Positions 44,724 to 53,975 are shown, numbered from the stretch's first letter. The stretch is DNA of 64,000 nucleotides from JAQVEM01 sp964610315 (GCA_964610315.1 CAZSVM010000001.1:1-64000); one strand, 5' to 3'. Notes: generated by a model not told the origin, from the letters alone. Made by a program: numbers and translations.

Positions 44724-45317
44724 TTAAACTCTGTTTCTTAATGTAACAGAGGTTTCAAGATTCATGGTCCTATTTCCTTCTGTGGTACTTTCCTGATCAA
44801 TAATTAAATTTATACCTATATTTCTTATGTTCCCCAGTTCAGATGGATCCACCGGTGTAACTAAACTATCCTGACCATAACCTATGGTATAAGTAAAAAT
44901 TTGATTTTCAATTAAATGAGTAACTACAACTTTCCCATCGCTACTGTCTACCTGTTTTAAAAGATTATAAAAACCTTCGCTGCTTTCCAGGTAATAATGA
45001 ACTTCTTCCAATTCATCATCTGAATCAATATTACTGTAAAATATAATTTCACCTGCATCCGCTTCCGAAATTTGCGATATCTCTCTAATATCTTTAGTTA
45101 TTACATACATCGCCGTTCTGGCGTCTTTAGCTGATGTGGCAATGCTTATGCTGGTTTCACTGGCATTGGCAGAATTAAAATAAGACACAGTAACCAGACT
45201 TACTATTATCGAAATAAGCAAAGCTGACAGCATTAACTCCACTAAAGTAAATCCTGAATTTTTTTTAAATTTATCTCGTAGTAGTAACTTCATTGCTTGG
45301 ATCGCTTTCAGTTTCAC
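44724..45317 (-). CDS. Minor pilin-like protein (PilW/PilJ type)
   Basis: A 197-residue protein with a class III prepilin signal: the basic stretch RDKFKKNSG then FTLVELMLSALLISIIVSLV near residues 23-42, with the conserved Glu at mature position 5. It would be processed by PilD. The remainder is a polar, Glu-rich domain without recognised family features. The start is GTG 45317 or, less likely, ATG at codon 9 (45293). It overlaps the previous gene by 47 bases. Confidence 0.75.
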   Translation of the reverse strand: MKLKAIQAMKLLLRDKFKKNSGFTLVELMLSALLISIIVSLVTVSYFNSANASETSISIATSAKDARTAMYVITKDIREISQISEADAGEIIFYSNIDSDDELEEVHYYLESSEGFYNLLKQVDSSDGKVVVTHLIENQIFTYTIGYGQDSLVTPVDPSELGNIRNIGINLIIDQESTTEGNRTMNLETSVTLRNRV

Positions 45318-46017
45318 CGGTATATACCGCTATTACATAATAAGTGTATGTTCCTACACCAAGTTCCAAAAAAGAATCTACATACCTGGTTATATTGCTT
45401 GACCCACGATGCTGGTAAGAACCACTGCCTTTTTTTCTATAAACTTCATATCTGTCAATAGGCGTTTCAGTGTCCGGTTTTTCCCAGTTTAAACCAATTG
45501 ATCTCAAAATTATTATGGTAAAGTCATATTCTATAATTAAATTTGTTGGTGGTGGATATGGAACACTGGGAGGCCCACCTTCACCAAAGGAGGGGTAAAC
45601 CTGAGTAACCACGGTTACTTCTTCATTCATCTTATCGTTTTGGGCACTGATTTCAATCTGCTTATAACTATATTCACCTTCTACCCACTCAACGGAACGC
45701 TTTATGGTATACCCATTAATTTCCGATTCCTGTTCCAGTCCGCCTTCAGGATCACCGCCAACAATTCCGACCTCACTGTAACTTCTTAACCTTATTTCTT
45801 CTATCTCATTGTTTATTAAAGCCATAGCTTCGGTTCTGGCTTTATTTCTCTCCGTTGCCTTCCTGGCAATCATAACTCCCTGTACCATTATGAGGGATAC
45901 GATTACTAATACTAAAAAGGCAATTACCACTTCCACCAGAGTTAATCCCTTTTGATTCTTAATATCTGGTTTTTTAATATTTTTGACTTTTGAAAAATAA
46001 AAATATACCTTTTTCAT
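45271..46017 (-). CDS. Minor pilin-like protein with C-terminal fibronectin type III domain
   Basis: A 248-residue prepilin. The leader ends at KNQKG followed by LTLVEVVIAFLVLVIVSLIM near residues 25-44. The middle is a small extracellular domain (about 60-150). After a Pro-rich linker (SVPYPPPT, about 151-158) the last 90 residues look like a fibronectin type III module (NWEKPDTETPIDRYEVYRK, then YTYYVIAVYT). FN3 on a pilin suggests a binding role at the cell surface or pilus tip, an inference from the domain. It starts 18 bases after aroQ. Confidence 0.75.
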   Translation of the reverse strand: MKKVYFYFSKVKNIKKPDIKNQKGLTLVEVVIAFLVLVIVSLIMVQGVMIARKATERNKARTEAMALINNEIEEIRLRSYSEVGIVGGDPEGGLEQESEINGYTIKRSVEWVEGEYSYKQIEISAQNDKMNEEVTVVTQVYPSFGEGGPPSVPYPPPTNLIIEYDFTIIILRSIGLNWEKPDTETPIDRYEVYRKKGSGSYQHRGSSNITRYVDSFLELGVGTYTYYVIAVYTGETESDPSNEVTTTR

Positions 46018-46035
46018 AATCCCGTAATAAGATCT

Positions 46036-46470
46036 TTATTTTTTATAATAGTCCAGGATGTATAGAACAGCTATTTTATATCCTTCCAATCCAAGTCCGC
46101 TTATTACTCCCATAACTGCTGGTGAAATTACCGATTTTGCTCTCCACTGTTCCCGGCTGTAAATATTGGAAATATGTACCTCAATGGTTGGAATTTTACT
46201 GGCCAGTATAGCATCGTGTATTCCGTAACTGTAATGAGTAAGTGCTCCGGGATTTATTATTATAAAATCTGTATTTCCAATGCATTTATGAATTCTATCA
46301 ATTATTTCGCCTTCATGATTGGATTGAAAATATGAAATTTCCGCTTTATCCCTGGCAAGTTCATCCAATTCTTTCCTGAGTTCTTCAAAGCTTCTGGAAC
46401 CGTATATTTCCTCTTCCCTTTTCCCCAATAAGTTTAAATTAGGTCCGTTAATTATAATAATCTTTTTCAT
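46036..46470 (-). CDS. aroQ: 3-dehydroquinate dehydratase, type II
   Basis: A 144-residue enzyme converting 3-dehydroquinate to 3-dehydroshikimate. Typical motifs are NGPNLNLLGKRE near 7-18, the catalytic Tyr in IYGSRS, SNHEGEIIDRIH near 50-61, INPGALTHYSYGIHDA and the catalytic His in VHISNIYSREQWR. AAGG lies nine bases before the ATG. It follows aroB by 100 bases of AT-rich sequence. Confidence 0.96.
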   Translation of the reverse strand: MKKIIIINGPNLNLLGKREEEIYGSRSFEELRKELDELARDKAEISYFQSNHEGEIIDRIHKCIGNTDFIIINPGALTHYSYGIHDAILASKIPTIEVHISNIYSREQWRAKSVISPAVMGVISGLGLEGYKIAVLYILDYYKK

Positions 46471-46570
46471 TTTAGTTAACCTTATAAATATTTATAAATA
46501 ATTATTATGTAATTTGTTTATAAAGCGTTAATTAATAATATCTTAATATAATTTTTATATAAATTTGTAT

Positions 46571-47680
46571 TTAATTATACATACTTTTTTTGATATTATC
46601 AATAATTGTGCTCTGCTCAAGGTTGTAATAAAAGATGGGTTTATTTATTCCCCTAAGAAGTATGAATTTATTTTGTGCAGTTTTAAATTTTTTATCATAT
46701 TTTATAACCTCAATGATTTTCTCTATATCTATTTCCGGCAATTTAAAAGGCAGCTTTAACTTTTTATAAAGTTCAATAATCCTGTTTTTAACTTCGTTTT
46801 TAAGCAGTCCCAGAGAAATTGAAATATCAATGGTTATAATCATACCAATACTTATAGCTTTGCCATGATTTATCTTCTTTAAATCAAACGCATTCTCTAT
46901 ACAGTGCCCTATTGTGTGCCCGAAATTAAGTAAATTTCTATAACCAAGGTCAAATTCATCTTTTTCAACCACCTTCGTTTTCAGGTAACAGCACCTATAT
47001 ATAATATCCTTGAAAGCTTCCGCCTTGATTAAGTCAAACAATCTTTTCTCGCCCCCCTTCTCAGTATTTTTTAGCAATTTATCCAGTATTTTCTTATCGA
47101 AAATTATTCCGTATTTTACAACTTCGCCCAGACCATTAATAATCTGGTCTTCTTCCAGGGTATAAATGAAGGTAGGATCGATAATTACAGCATCGGCATG
47201 GTAAAAACTACCGATTATATTTTTTATTTTTTTATAATTAACAGCGACTTTCCCCCCCATACTGCTGTCAACCTGGCTGATTATAGTGGTGGGACAATGA
47301 ATAAGCTTTATTCCTCTATGAAAAGTTGAAGCCGCAAATCCGGCAAGGTCTCCTATTACTCCCCCTCCGAATGCTACTATCATGTCATTTCTATGTACGT
47401 TAAAATTAATTAATTTACTGAATATATAATCGGCACTTTTTAAATTTTTATATTCTTCCCCATCCTGAATGATTATAATCTCATGGGGTAATACGCATTT
47501 GGCTAAGGTATCTTTTAATTTATTTTGGTATAAGCCATATATTTTATTGTTGGTTACCAAAACTATTTTCTCGGCATCCCTGAATTTTTCTTTTATTAAT
47601 GCTGGGAAAAAAAGGTTAAATTTTGTATCTACATATATAGGATAATGTTTTAGTCTTGTCTTGGCAGTAATAATTTTCAT
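46571..47680 (-). CDS. aroB: 3-dehydroquinate synthase
   Basis: A 369-residue NAD- and metal-dependent enzyme making 3-dehydroquinate from DAHP. It shows FGGGVIGDLAGFAASTFHRG near 103-122 and QVDSSMGGKVAVN near 135-147. The metal ligands are a Glu in GLGEVVKYG and His residues in NFGHTIGHCIE and INHGKAISIGM. It follows aroK by 15 bases in the conserved aroC-aroK-aroB order. Confidence 0.96.
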   Translation of the reverse strand: MKIITAKTRLKHYPIYVDTKFNLFFPALIKEKFRDAEKIVLVTNNKIYGLYQNKLKDTLAKCVLPHEIIIIQDGEEYKNLKSADYIFSKLINFNVHRNDMIVAFGGGVIGDLAGFAASTFHRGIKLIHCPTTIISQVDSSMGGKVAVNYKKIKNIIGSFYHADAVIIDPTFIYTLEEDQIINGLGEVVKYGIIFDKKILDKLLKNTEKGGEKRLFDLIKAEAFKDIIYRCCYLKTKVVEKDEFDLGYRNLLNFGHTIGHCIENAFDLKKINHGKAISIGMIITIDISISLGLLKNEVKNRIIELYKKLKLPFKLPEIDIEKIIEVIKYDKKFKTAQNKFILLRGINKPIFYYNLEQSTIIDNIKKSMYN

Positions 47681-47695
47681 TTATTCCTGTACTTT

Positions 47696-48208
47696 TCAGA
47701 CGTTGAGAAGGGTTAATATTTCATCTGAAACTCTATCGGGGTTACTCTTATCATTATTTATAACTATATGTGCATATTTACGGTATAGAACATCTCTTTC
47801 TTTTACCATTTTTTTTATAAATTCTTCCCTGTTTTCTACTTCGATCAAAGGCCTGTCCTTGACGTCTCTTAGACGATTAAAGGCATTTTCAGGTGAAATT
47901 CCCAGATATATAATAACGCTGTTTTTCTTGATTATATCCATATTTTCTTTTCTTTTTATAACCCCGCCCCCACAGGCAAAAATGCAATTTTTATTTTTAT
48001 ATACCTTTTTTATAACTTTTGTTTCTATTTCTCTAAAATAATCTTCTCCATATATTTTAAAAATATCCCTAATTTCTTTTTCTTGGTCCAGTTCAATTAT
48101 TCTATCTAAATCAATAAACAAAAACCCCAGTTTTTTTGCCAGAATCTTTCCCAGAGTAGTTTTACCAGCCCCCATAAAACCTATGAGAGATATATTTTTA
48201 TAATCCAT
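47696..48208 (-). CDS. aroK: Shikimate kinase
   Basis: A 170-residue kinase phosphorylating shikimate at O3. The P-loop GFMGAGKTT lies at 10-18. Substrate residues are in FIDLDRIIE near 31-39, the ACGGGVIKRKEN loop near 79-90 and the lid RDVKDRPLIE near 113-122. It begins six bases after aroC. Confidence 0.95.
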   Translation of the reverse strand: MDYKNISLIGFMGAGKTTLGKILAKKLGFLFIDLDRIIELDQEKEIRDIFKIYGEDYFREIETKVIKKVYKNKNCIFACGGGVIKRKENMDIIKKNSVIIYLGISPENAFNRLRDVKDRPLIEVENREEFIKKMVKERDVLYRKYAHIVINNDKSNPDRVSDEILTLLNV

Positions 48209-48214
48209 ACAATA

Positions 48215-49390
48215 TTAAACTTTTTCAAGATACTTTCTATAATTATGGTAATTTTCTAAAATTTCGTTTATGTTATCCTTTCCGAATTTTTCCTGAACCG
48301 AATTTAGAATTCCTATAGATAACATTGCCTCACCAACTATCGATGCAGCCGGGACGGCACACACATCCGATCTTTCCTTCAGACTCATTGCCTTTTTTTT
48401 AGTCTTTACATTTACGGTAGTAATACCTCTGGCGGTAGTGGGTATGGGTTTCATACAAGCACCGATTATGATAGGTTCACCATTGGTTACTCCGCCCTCT
48501 ATTCCTCCAGCCCGGTTTGTTTTTCTATAGAAACCGGTATTTTTTTCATAAAAAATCTCATCATGGAATTTAATTCCGCTTATAGCGGGTGCATTAAAAC
48601 CTTCACCAATTTCAATAGCTTTAACAGCAGGTATACTGATAATTAATTGTGCTATCCTTCCATCGATTCTGTTGTCCCACTGTGTATATGACCCCAGACC
48701 GGGAGGTACTCCGGTGGCAATAACTTTAAATTTTCCTCCAATACTATCTCCGGCTTCTATCGCTTTGATTATTTCTTCCTTCATCTGCAAGCTTACTACC
48801 CTATCTGGACATCTTACTTCGGATGATTCAATTTCTTTTAATATATTTTTATCTATATTTTTTACTTTTATTTCTTTTTTATAAGCTACCTTACCGATCT
48901 GGTTTACATAGCTGAATACATTTATCCCCAGTAATTTTAGGACAATTTTAGCAAAACCGCCTGCTGCTACTCTTACTGCAGTTTCTCTGGCGCTGCTTCT
49001 TTCTATTACATCCCTTATATCATCCAGTCTATATTTCAAATAACCATTCAGGTCTGCATGACCCGGCCTGGGATTCAATAATTTTTTCTTTAAATCATTA
49101 TCTGCAGAAGCCGGGGGATTTATACTCATTATCTCTCTCCAATTTTTCCAGTCTTTGTTTTCTATAAAAAAAGAAATTGGTGAACCGGTACTTTTACCTT
49201 TTCTTACACCGGAAATTATCTCAATAGTGTCCCTTTCTATAGACATTCTTTTACCTCTCCCGAAACCCTTCTGTCTTCTGGAGAGTTCATTATTTAAAAA
49301 GCCTAGATCGACATTTACGCCGGAAGGGTATTTATCTATAATCCCTACAAGATTTTTTCCATGAGATTCACCAGCAGTTAAAAGCCTCAA
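48215..49390 (-). CDS. aroC: Chorismate synthase
   Basis: The FMN-dependent last enzyme of the shikimate pathway, 391 residues from the chosen start. TTG at 49390 is preferred: AAAGG lies eight bases upstream and the protein then begins MRLLTAGESHGK, the family's usual N-terminus. A GTG nine bases earlier overlaps that ribosome site. Signature motifs include RRQKGFGRGKRMSIERD, RPGHADLNGYLKY, ERSSARETAVRVAAG near 130-145, and GGIEGGVTNGEPI. It is preceded by the PilP-like gene (about 15 bases). Confidence 0.95.
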   Translation of the reverse strand: MRLLTAGESHGKNLVGIIDKYPSGVNVDLGFLNNELSRRQKGFGRGKRMSIERDTIEIISGVRKGKSTGSPISFFIENKDWKNWREIMSINPPASADNDLKKKLLNPRPGHADLNGYLKYRLDDIRDVIERSSARETAVRVAAGGFAKIVLKLLGINVFSYVNQIGKVAYKKEIKVKNIDKNILKEIESSEVRCPDRVVSLQMKEEIIKAIEAGDSIGGKFKVIATGVPPGLGSYTQWDNRIDGRIAQLIISIPAVKAIEIGEGFNAPAISGIKFHDEIFYEKNTGFYRKTNRAGGIEGGVTNGEPIIIGACMKPIPTTARGITTVNVKTKKKAMSLKERSDVCAVPAASIVGEAMLSIGILNSVQEKFGKDNINEILENYHNYRKYLEKV

Positions 49391-49404
49391 AATAAACACC
49401 TTTT

Positions 49405-49947
49405 CTAATCGTATACAGGAATATCAAGAAATAATGTTAATACCTCATCACCTTTTAGTAATACTACCGAGTTTGCATTTATTACCTTAACCAGATAAAT
49501 ATCTGAGAGAGGATCATTTTCTTTTAATTTATAAGTATGATCATTAAAATTTATTTCCACGTATTCTATACCATCTTTGCTATATATTTTCTCCAGCTCC
49601 AGAATATTTTTTTCTTCTTCTTCTTCCTGGATATAAAATGGTTTGAAGGGGTCCCTTATTGATTCATCTATCAGACTGATCTCACTTTCGATATCATAAC
49701 TTTTCCTTATATCTACATCACTTTTACCAATTTCATTAATTTCACCTTCATCTATCTCCACTTGGGGGAGCTCCAGACTTTCTTCTTCACCAAAATATGT
49801 TTCCTTTATAAGGTCGAAAACGGAACATCCGGAAATACAAAGAACCAGAACTGTGCAGGATAAAACAATCATAGCTATAGTTATTAGTTTTTTTATTTTT
49901 ATATCTTTTGTCCTATTGTTTTTATGATTCATAATTTTTCTTGTCAA
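49405..49947 (-). CDS. PilP-like pilus lipoprotein
   Basis: A 180-residue lipoprotein. The lipobox is ISGC near residue 41 (VLCISGCSVF), after a long basic N-terminus. An acidic linker precedes SIRDPFKPFY near 95-104, the phrase typical of PilP and related inner-membrane pilus lipoproteins, and a small beta domain follows. It comes after PilM, PilN and PilO in the usual order. No PilQ secretin gene follows; aroC does. The assignment rests on position and the RDPF motif. Confidence 0.65.
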   Translation of the reverse strand: MTRKIMNHKNNRTKDIKIKKLITIAMIVLSCTVLVLCISGCSVFDLIKETYFGEEESLELPQVEIDEGEINEIGKSDVDIRKSYDIESEISLIDESIRDPFKPFYIQEEEEEKNILELEKIYSKDGIEYVEINFNDHTYKLKENDPLSDIYLVKVINANSVVLLKGDEVLTLFLDIPVYD

Positions 49948-49974
49948 TATTTTATATTAATATCTCTGCACCAC

Positions 49975-50517
49975 TTAAACTTTATTATAATACAGCCGAG
50001 CTTTAACATAAGCGCTTAAGTTATCATATTTCTCTTCGGTAGACTGTATTATTAAGTTTTCTATTTTTACTATTCTGGGCATTCTCTCCATGGTATTTAT
50101 AAAATTCATTATATTATAATAAGAGCCCTGCAAAATTAAGTCAGCTTCAACTATGGCTAACCCTAACCCTTCCTCTTCTTCACTAGCTTTTTTTTCAATA
50201 TAGTCAATTGAGTAAATGCCTACATTTGAATATTCTGCAATATCATAAATTTCATTGGTAAAAATACTAATATCATTTTCTGAAGGAAGCTGTAATAGAT
50301 ATTTCTGATATTCAGCATTAAGCAAATTATATTCATCTCTTGATAGTAGAAGTTCCCCAAGTTTTTCATTTAATGTTTTGTTATCTAACTTTTCTTTTTC
50401 TATAGCGGCACTATTTTTAATGCTGGTAGATAAATTGGGGATAGCAACAAAAGCAGTAAGCAAAATAATTACTACTAAAATCATTAATATAAGAATTATT
50501 TTAATTCTAATATTCAT
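49975..50517 (-). CDS. pilO: Type IV pilus assembly protein PilO
   Basis: A 180-residue single-pass membrane protein: helix at about 7-29, then a coiled-coil segment (about 35-75) and a ferredoxin-like domain (about 85-180, with LQGSYYNIMNFINTMERMPR as the typical PilO helix). It pairs with PilN in the pilus alignment subcomplex. It lies 22 bases after pilN. Confidence 0.8.
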   Translation of the reverse strand: MNIRIKIILILMILVVIILLTAFVAIPNLSTSIKNSAAIEKEKLDNKTLNEKLGELLLSRDEYNLLNAEYQKYLLQLPSENDISIFTNEIYDIAEYSNVGIYSIDYIEKKASEEEEGLGLAIVEADLILQGSYYNIMNFINTMERMPRIVKIENLIIQSTEEKYDNLSAYVKARLYYNKV

Positions 50518-50539
50518 AACTAAATAAAAAATATACTTA

Positions 50540-51241
50540 TTACTGATTTAGCATTTGTAATTCCTGATCCAATGAATCTTCTTCAGCTGGTTCTGCTTGT
50601 GTCTTTTCACTTGTTTTTAAATTCTCCAGATAGGGCTCTAAATCATAATAGGCACTTATATTAAAAGACAATACCTCTATATTGGATTCGGTTACATAAT
50701 TCTTACTTATATTGTTAATCCAGACCTCTCCAACATTTTTCATATTTCTGATTTGTACCAATAATTTGGTTACATCGGTATAATCAAGTGCATACCCTAC
50801 AACAGTAAAAAACAATATCTTTTTTATCTCTTCCGGTTCTTTATTTTTAGCCTCCGAAATAAATTTATAGAATTCTTCACTATCCCCATCTATATAATTA
50901 ACATATGCATTCTCAGGTATCCTTCCTCCAAAATCAAATAAGATATCAGACCACAGTATTTCATATCCCTGTAAATATTCCACAAGTTCAGTCTTTTCTT
51001 CTACTTTCTGCTTAAACTGATTATAAGCTTCTAGTTTATTTATATAATTATTAATCTGCATATTTATTCTATTATAATTATCCAACCTGGGTGTGAGATA
51101 ATTATTAACATTGAACAAAATCAGCGAAAATCCACCGGATATAATTAACAATATTATCAGTATTATCAATATTGCGTTTAGTATTATGCCTTTAACATCC
51201 CTTACTTTTTCTTCTTTGGGAAGTAGGTTTATGGTTTTCAT
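50540..51241 (-). CDS. pilN: Type IV pilus assembly protein PilN
   Basis: A 233-residue protein that starts MKTINLLPKEEK, the conserved PilN cytoplasmic motif (INLLP) that docks into PilM. A membrane helix (about 20-45), a coiled coil and a periplasmic-type domain follow. It overlaps pilM by 4 bases (ATGA). The C-terminus ends in a Glu-rich tail, longer than in some homologues. Confidence 0.85.
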   Translation of the reverse strand: MKTINLLPKEEKVRDVKGIILNAILIILIILLIISGGFSLILFNVNNYLTPRLDNYNRINMQINNYINKLEAYNQFKQKVEEKTELVEYLQGYEILWSDILFDFGGRIPENAYVNYIDGDSEEFYKFISEAKNKEPEEIKKILFFTVVGYALDYTDVTKLLVQIRNMKNVGEVWINNISKNYVTESNIEVLSFNISAYYDLEPYLENLKTSEKTQAEPAEEDSLDQELQMLNQ

Positions 51242-52392
51242 TGATTTAATCCCCTCAGTGCCATGCCTAAAGCTAAAGGATCAAGAGTATAATTCAAACT
51301 TTTATTATAACCAGCTGTACCTTTTAAATATTTTAATGAAAAATAATCGGAGATATTTAGCAGTTCAACTTTATATCCTATCTCCTGTTCTATATATTTA
51401 TCAATATTTTTAATATACTCACCGGTTATAATTATTTTTTCCACTTTGGATTTAGGATTCTCCTGCAAAAAATGCTCTATGGATAATTTTATCTCCCCAA
51501 CAAAATGATCTGCGGTCACTTTTATAATTTCAGCTATTTTACTCTTATCAAATGTAATTTCACTATTATTCTTATTGGTCTTTTTATCTGTTTTTTCTTT
51601 AGATTTAGCTGAATAATCTTTAGTTTCTTCTTTCTTTGCTCCTCCATTTCTTTTAACCATTAAAGACTTAAAATCAAATTTTAATAATACTTCTTCGCAA
51701 TATTTATTATCTTTTTTTATTTCTTTATAAATTTCGTCGATGAAACTTCTTACAGAAATAGAAGTAAATCTGGGATACTTTAATTTATTATTCTGAATCA
51801 TTTCGATTATAGATATTTCCACACCAATGCCTACCACACAAAAAGCCATCGTTTGTTTGTTTTTCACATTCTTATCAATATTTTTTATATAATTTATGGT
51901 TCTGTACAATGCAAAACAGTTTAAATCAATTGCCTGAGTAAGCAAGCCGGCATTTTTAAAACTGGAAACCACATCATCAATCATGCTCTTCATAGCCCCC
52001 ACAAGCATAAGACGTGAATAATCATCTCCTTTTTCTACTACATAATAATCATATATAATATTGTTTTTTGATATAGGAATGAAATCGTTAATCTGATATT
52101 GAATGGAACTTTTTATTTCCTCATCATTTATAACCGGTATTTTTATTTCTTTGGCAATCACCTTTTGATTGGCAATTCCAATAAACACCTTTCGATCGGA
52201 AATCTTATATTTTCTCCAGATTTCTTTCAGACTTCTGGTAAGAATTTCTGGATCCTTAACTTCACCCTTTACTATAGAATTAGGGGGTACTTCTGTTTTT
52301 ATCATTTTTCTTATGATAAGATTTTTTCTTGAACTCAATAATTCAACAATATATATCGCAAAGGAACTTAAATTTAAACCAATGGCAAGCAT
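51238..52392 (-). CDS. pilM: Type IV pilus assembly protein PilM
   Basis: A 384-residue actin-like ATPase on the cytoplasmic side of the pilus machine. Features are LAIGLNLSSFAIYIVEL at the N-terminus, SIQYQINDFIPISKNNIIYDY near 88-108, LLTQAIDLNCFALYR and the C-terminal PLALGMALRGL. A Lys/Glu-rich insertion near 235-275 is not usual. The N-terminal phosphate loop lacks the canonical DxG (here GLNLSS), so nucleotide binding is uncertain. Confidence 0.85.
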   Translation of the reverse strand: MLAIGLNLSSFAIYIVELLSSRKNLIIRKMIKTEVPPNSIVKGEVKDPEILTRSLKEIWRKYKISDRKVFIGIANQKVIAKEIKIPVINDEEIKSSIQYQINDFIPISKNNIIYDYYVVEKGDDYSRLMLVGAMKSMIDDVVSSFKNAGLLTQAIDLNCFALYRTINYIKNIDKNVKNKQTMAFCVVGIGVEISIIEMIQNNKLKYPRFTSISVRSFIDEIYKEIKKDNKYCEEVLLKFDFKSLMVKRNGGAKKEETKDYSAKSKEKTDKKTNKNNSEITFDKSKIAEIIKVTADHFVGEIKLSIEHFLQENPKSKVEKIIITGEYIKNIDKYIEQEIGYKVELLNISDYFSLKYLKGTAGYNKSLNYTLDPLALGMALRGLNQ

Positions 52393-52407
52393 TTAAATCA
52401 CTCTCTT

Positions 52408-53169
52408 TTATTTTAAGAAACCTACATACCATTTTAAAATATTATTACCCCAAAATAAAGCAATTATACTTCCTAATGAAACAAAGGGCCCAAATGGTAT
52501 CGCCTGTTTTAACTTTCTTTTTTTTATAATAATTAATGATACACCATATATTAAACCCATTAAAAAACCCAAAAATAATGCAGCTATTACACTTCTCACC
52601 AGAAATGCCCCGATCATAAGACTTAATTTAACATCACCCATCCCCATACCTGCGGGATATATGAGATGGATTATAAGCATAAATAAAAAAGCTCCGGCAC
52701 TGAATGCCAGAGGCATCCACCATTCTTTTAAATTTAAAATAATACTTATTATTAGCCCGGGAATAACAAGAGGCAGAATTATTACATTGGGAATTATTTT
52801 AAATTCGATATCAATAAAAGATATTAATACCAGAGTGCTGCATAAAATTACCCCGCCCACAGTTTTTAGAGATAGTCCAAAAAAAGTATAATTCAAAACG
52901 AATAATACCCCAGTTATTATCTCCATTAACAAAGTATTTATGGGTATTTTATTTTTACAATATCTGCATTTTCCTTTAAGTATAATAAAGGATAGTACAG
53001 GAATATTATCATAGAAAGAAATTTTTTTCTTACAATTGGGACAGAACGATGCTGGTCTTATAATAGATAATTTACGGGGAAGTCTATAGGCTACTACTCC
53101 CAGAAAACTGCCTACTGCCAATCCCGAAATAAAAAATATTATATAAAAAATTACTTCTCTTACTTCCAT
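52408..53169 (-). CDS. pilD: Prepilin peptidase / N-methyltransferase
   Basis: A 253-residue polytopic aspartic protease that cleaves and methylates prepilins. Two CXXC pairs (CPNCKKK near 43-49, CRYCKNK near 68-74) mark the N-terminal zinc-type domain. The catalytic Asp residues are in ISFIDIEFKIIPN and GMGDVKLSL. About seven membrane helices are present. It is the first gene after the promoter at 53336-53364 and should process the pilins encoded nearby. A PilD homologue also occupies this region in mycobacteria (Rv2551c). Confidence 0.93.
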   Translation of the reverse strand: MEVREVIFYIIFFISGLAVGSFLGVVAYRLPRKLSIIRPASFCPNCKKKISFYDNIPVLSFIILKGKCRYCKNKIPINTLLMEIITGVLFVLNYTFFGLSLKTVGGVILCSTLVLISFIDIEFKIIPNVIILPLVIPGLIISIILNLKEWWMPLAFSAGAFLFMLIIHLIYPAGMGMGDVKLSLMIGAFLVRSVIAALFLGFLMGLIYGVSLIIIKKRKLKQAIPFGPFVSLGSIIALFWGNNILKWYVGFLK

Positions 53170-53335
53170 TTCAATTGTTACTTATTTGCCGTTGTTCCTT
53201 ATAACCAATAAATTATATTTTTTCTATTATATTGCTATATTTATTATAATTGAATAATAATTTTAAAAAAATTTATTGAAGATATATGTTTAATATTTTT
53301 ATAATATAAATTTATATAAATATTTTTATTCTTTA

Positions 53336-53364
53336 ATAATATCATGGGGAGTTTTTTTAGTCAA
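53336..53364 (-). promoter_or_regulatory. Sigma-70-type promoter upstream of pilD
   Basis: On the minus strand TTGACT (53364-53359), exactly 17 bases and TATTAT (53341-53336) form a good vegetative promoter. The pilD start codon is about 160 bases downstream through very AT-rich DNA. It likely drives pilD-pilM-pilN-pilO-pilP and the aro genes that follow. The rest of the gap 53170-53543 holds the pilA hairpins and no gene. Confidence 0.6.
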
Positions 53365-53397
53365 AACAAGAAATCAAATCGAAAGTTTTAATTACAT

Positions 53398-53428
53398 AAA
53401 TAAGGGGTAGATTAACTACCCCTTATTT
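53398..53428 (-). terminator. Terminator hairpin after pilA
   Basis: A perfect 13-bp stem (AAATAAGGGGTAG with CTACCCCTTATTT) and a five-base loop. In the pilA direction it ends in CCCCTTATTTATG, a modest T-rich tract; in the plus direction TTATTTTATTTT follows. It separates pilA from the promoter of pilD and can act in both directions. Confidence 0.65.
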
Positions 53429-53444
53429 TATTTTAAAATCTATA

Positions 53445-53479
53445 ATTAATAGGAGGCAACAAGGTCACCTCCTATTAAT
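53445..53479 (-). other. Second strong hairpin in the pilA 3' region
   Basis: A perfect 12-bp stem ATTAATAGGAGG/CCTCCTATTAAT (53479-53468 with 53456-53445 on the minus strand) with an 11-base loop. There is no T-run directly after it, so it is not a simple terminator; mRNA stabilisation of the abundant pilin message is likely. One arm reads AGGAGGTGACC, a near-perfect anti-16S match, but no start codon follows it. Confidence 0.6.
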
Positions 53480-53543
53480 CTCAAATTTTATTAATATCTT
53501 TACTCTTTAGTTCTAGAAGTAAATAAATATTATTTACTGTACT

Positions 53544-53975
53544 TTAATCCCAGTTTGCTACACCATCTGTTATTGACAAAGAAGAATTTCCTGTACATGA
53601 TAATGTATAAGTAGTACCACCAGCATCACCAACATAGGTATATGGACTACCTGCACCCCAAGGATCATTAAGAGGAACATTTGCCATATAAGCACTTGTA
53701 GGATTAATTGTTCCCGTTCCCTCTAACTCAGCTGCAACAGTTGTGAAATCACTACCTGGTGGATATTGATCATAATCGGTATTGAATAATTCAAGTGCTG
53801 TTGCTATATTACTCATTTCAGCTCTAGCTGCTGTTCCTCTTGCTCTATTTCTTAGTGCCATATAGCTAGGAATGGCTATACCGGTTAGAATTGCCAGTAT
53901 GATTATTACTACCATAAGTTCTACAAGTGTGAAACCTTTTTCCTTTCTATATAGATTTCTACATAGCCATTTCAT
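53544..53975 (-). CDS. pilA: Major type IV pilin (GspG/PilA-like)
   Basis: A 143-residue prepilin. A 13-residue leader ends in EKG, followed by FTLVELMVVIIILAILTGIA near 14-33, with Glu at mature position 5. The helix continues to about 70, and the globular part has YDQYPPGSD and PLNDPWGAGSPYTYV, resembling GspG-like pilins. Two cysteines lie at about 5 and 130, the first in the leader. A strong AAAGGAGGT sits seven bases before the ATG. Own promoter, own 3' hairpins and strong ribosome site fit a highly expressed, monocistronic major subunit. Confidence 0.88.
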   Translation of the reverse strand: MKWLCRNLYRKEKGFTLVELMVVIIILAILTGIAIPSYMALRNRARGTAARAEMSNIATALELFNTDYDQYPPGSDFTTVAAELEGTGTINPTSAYMANVPLNDPWGAGSPYTYVGDAGGTTYTLSCTGNSSLSITDGVANWD

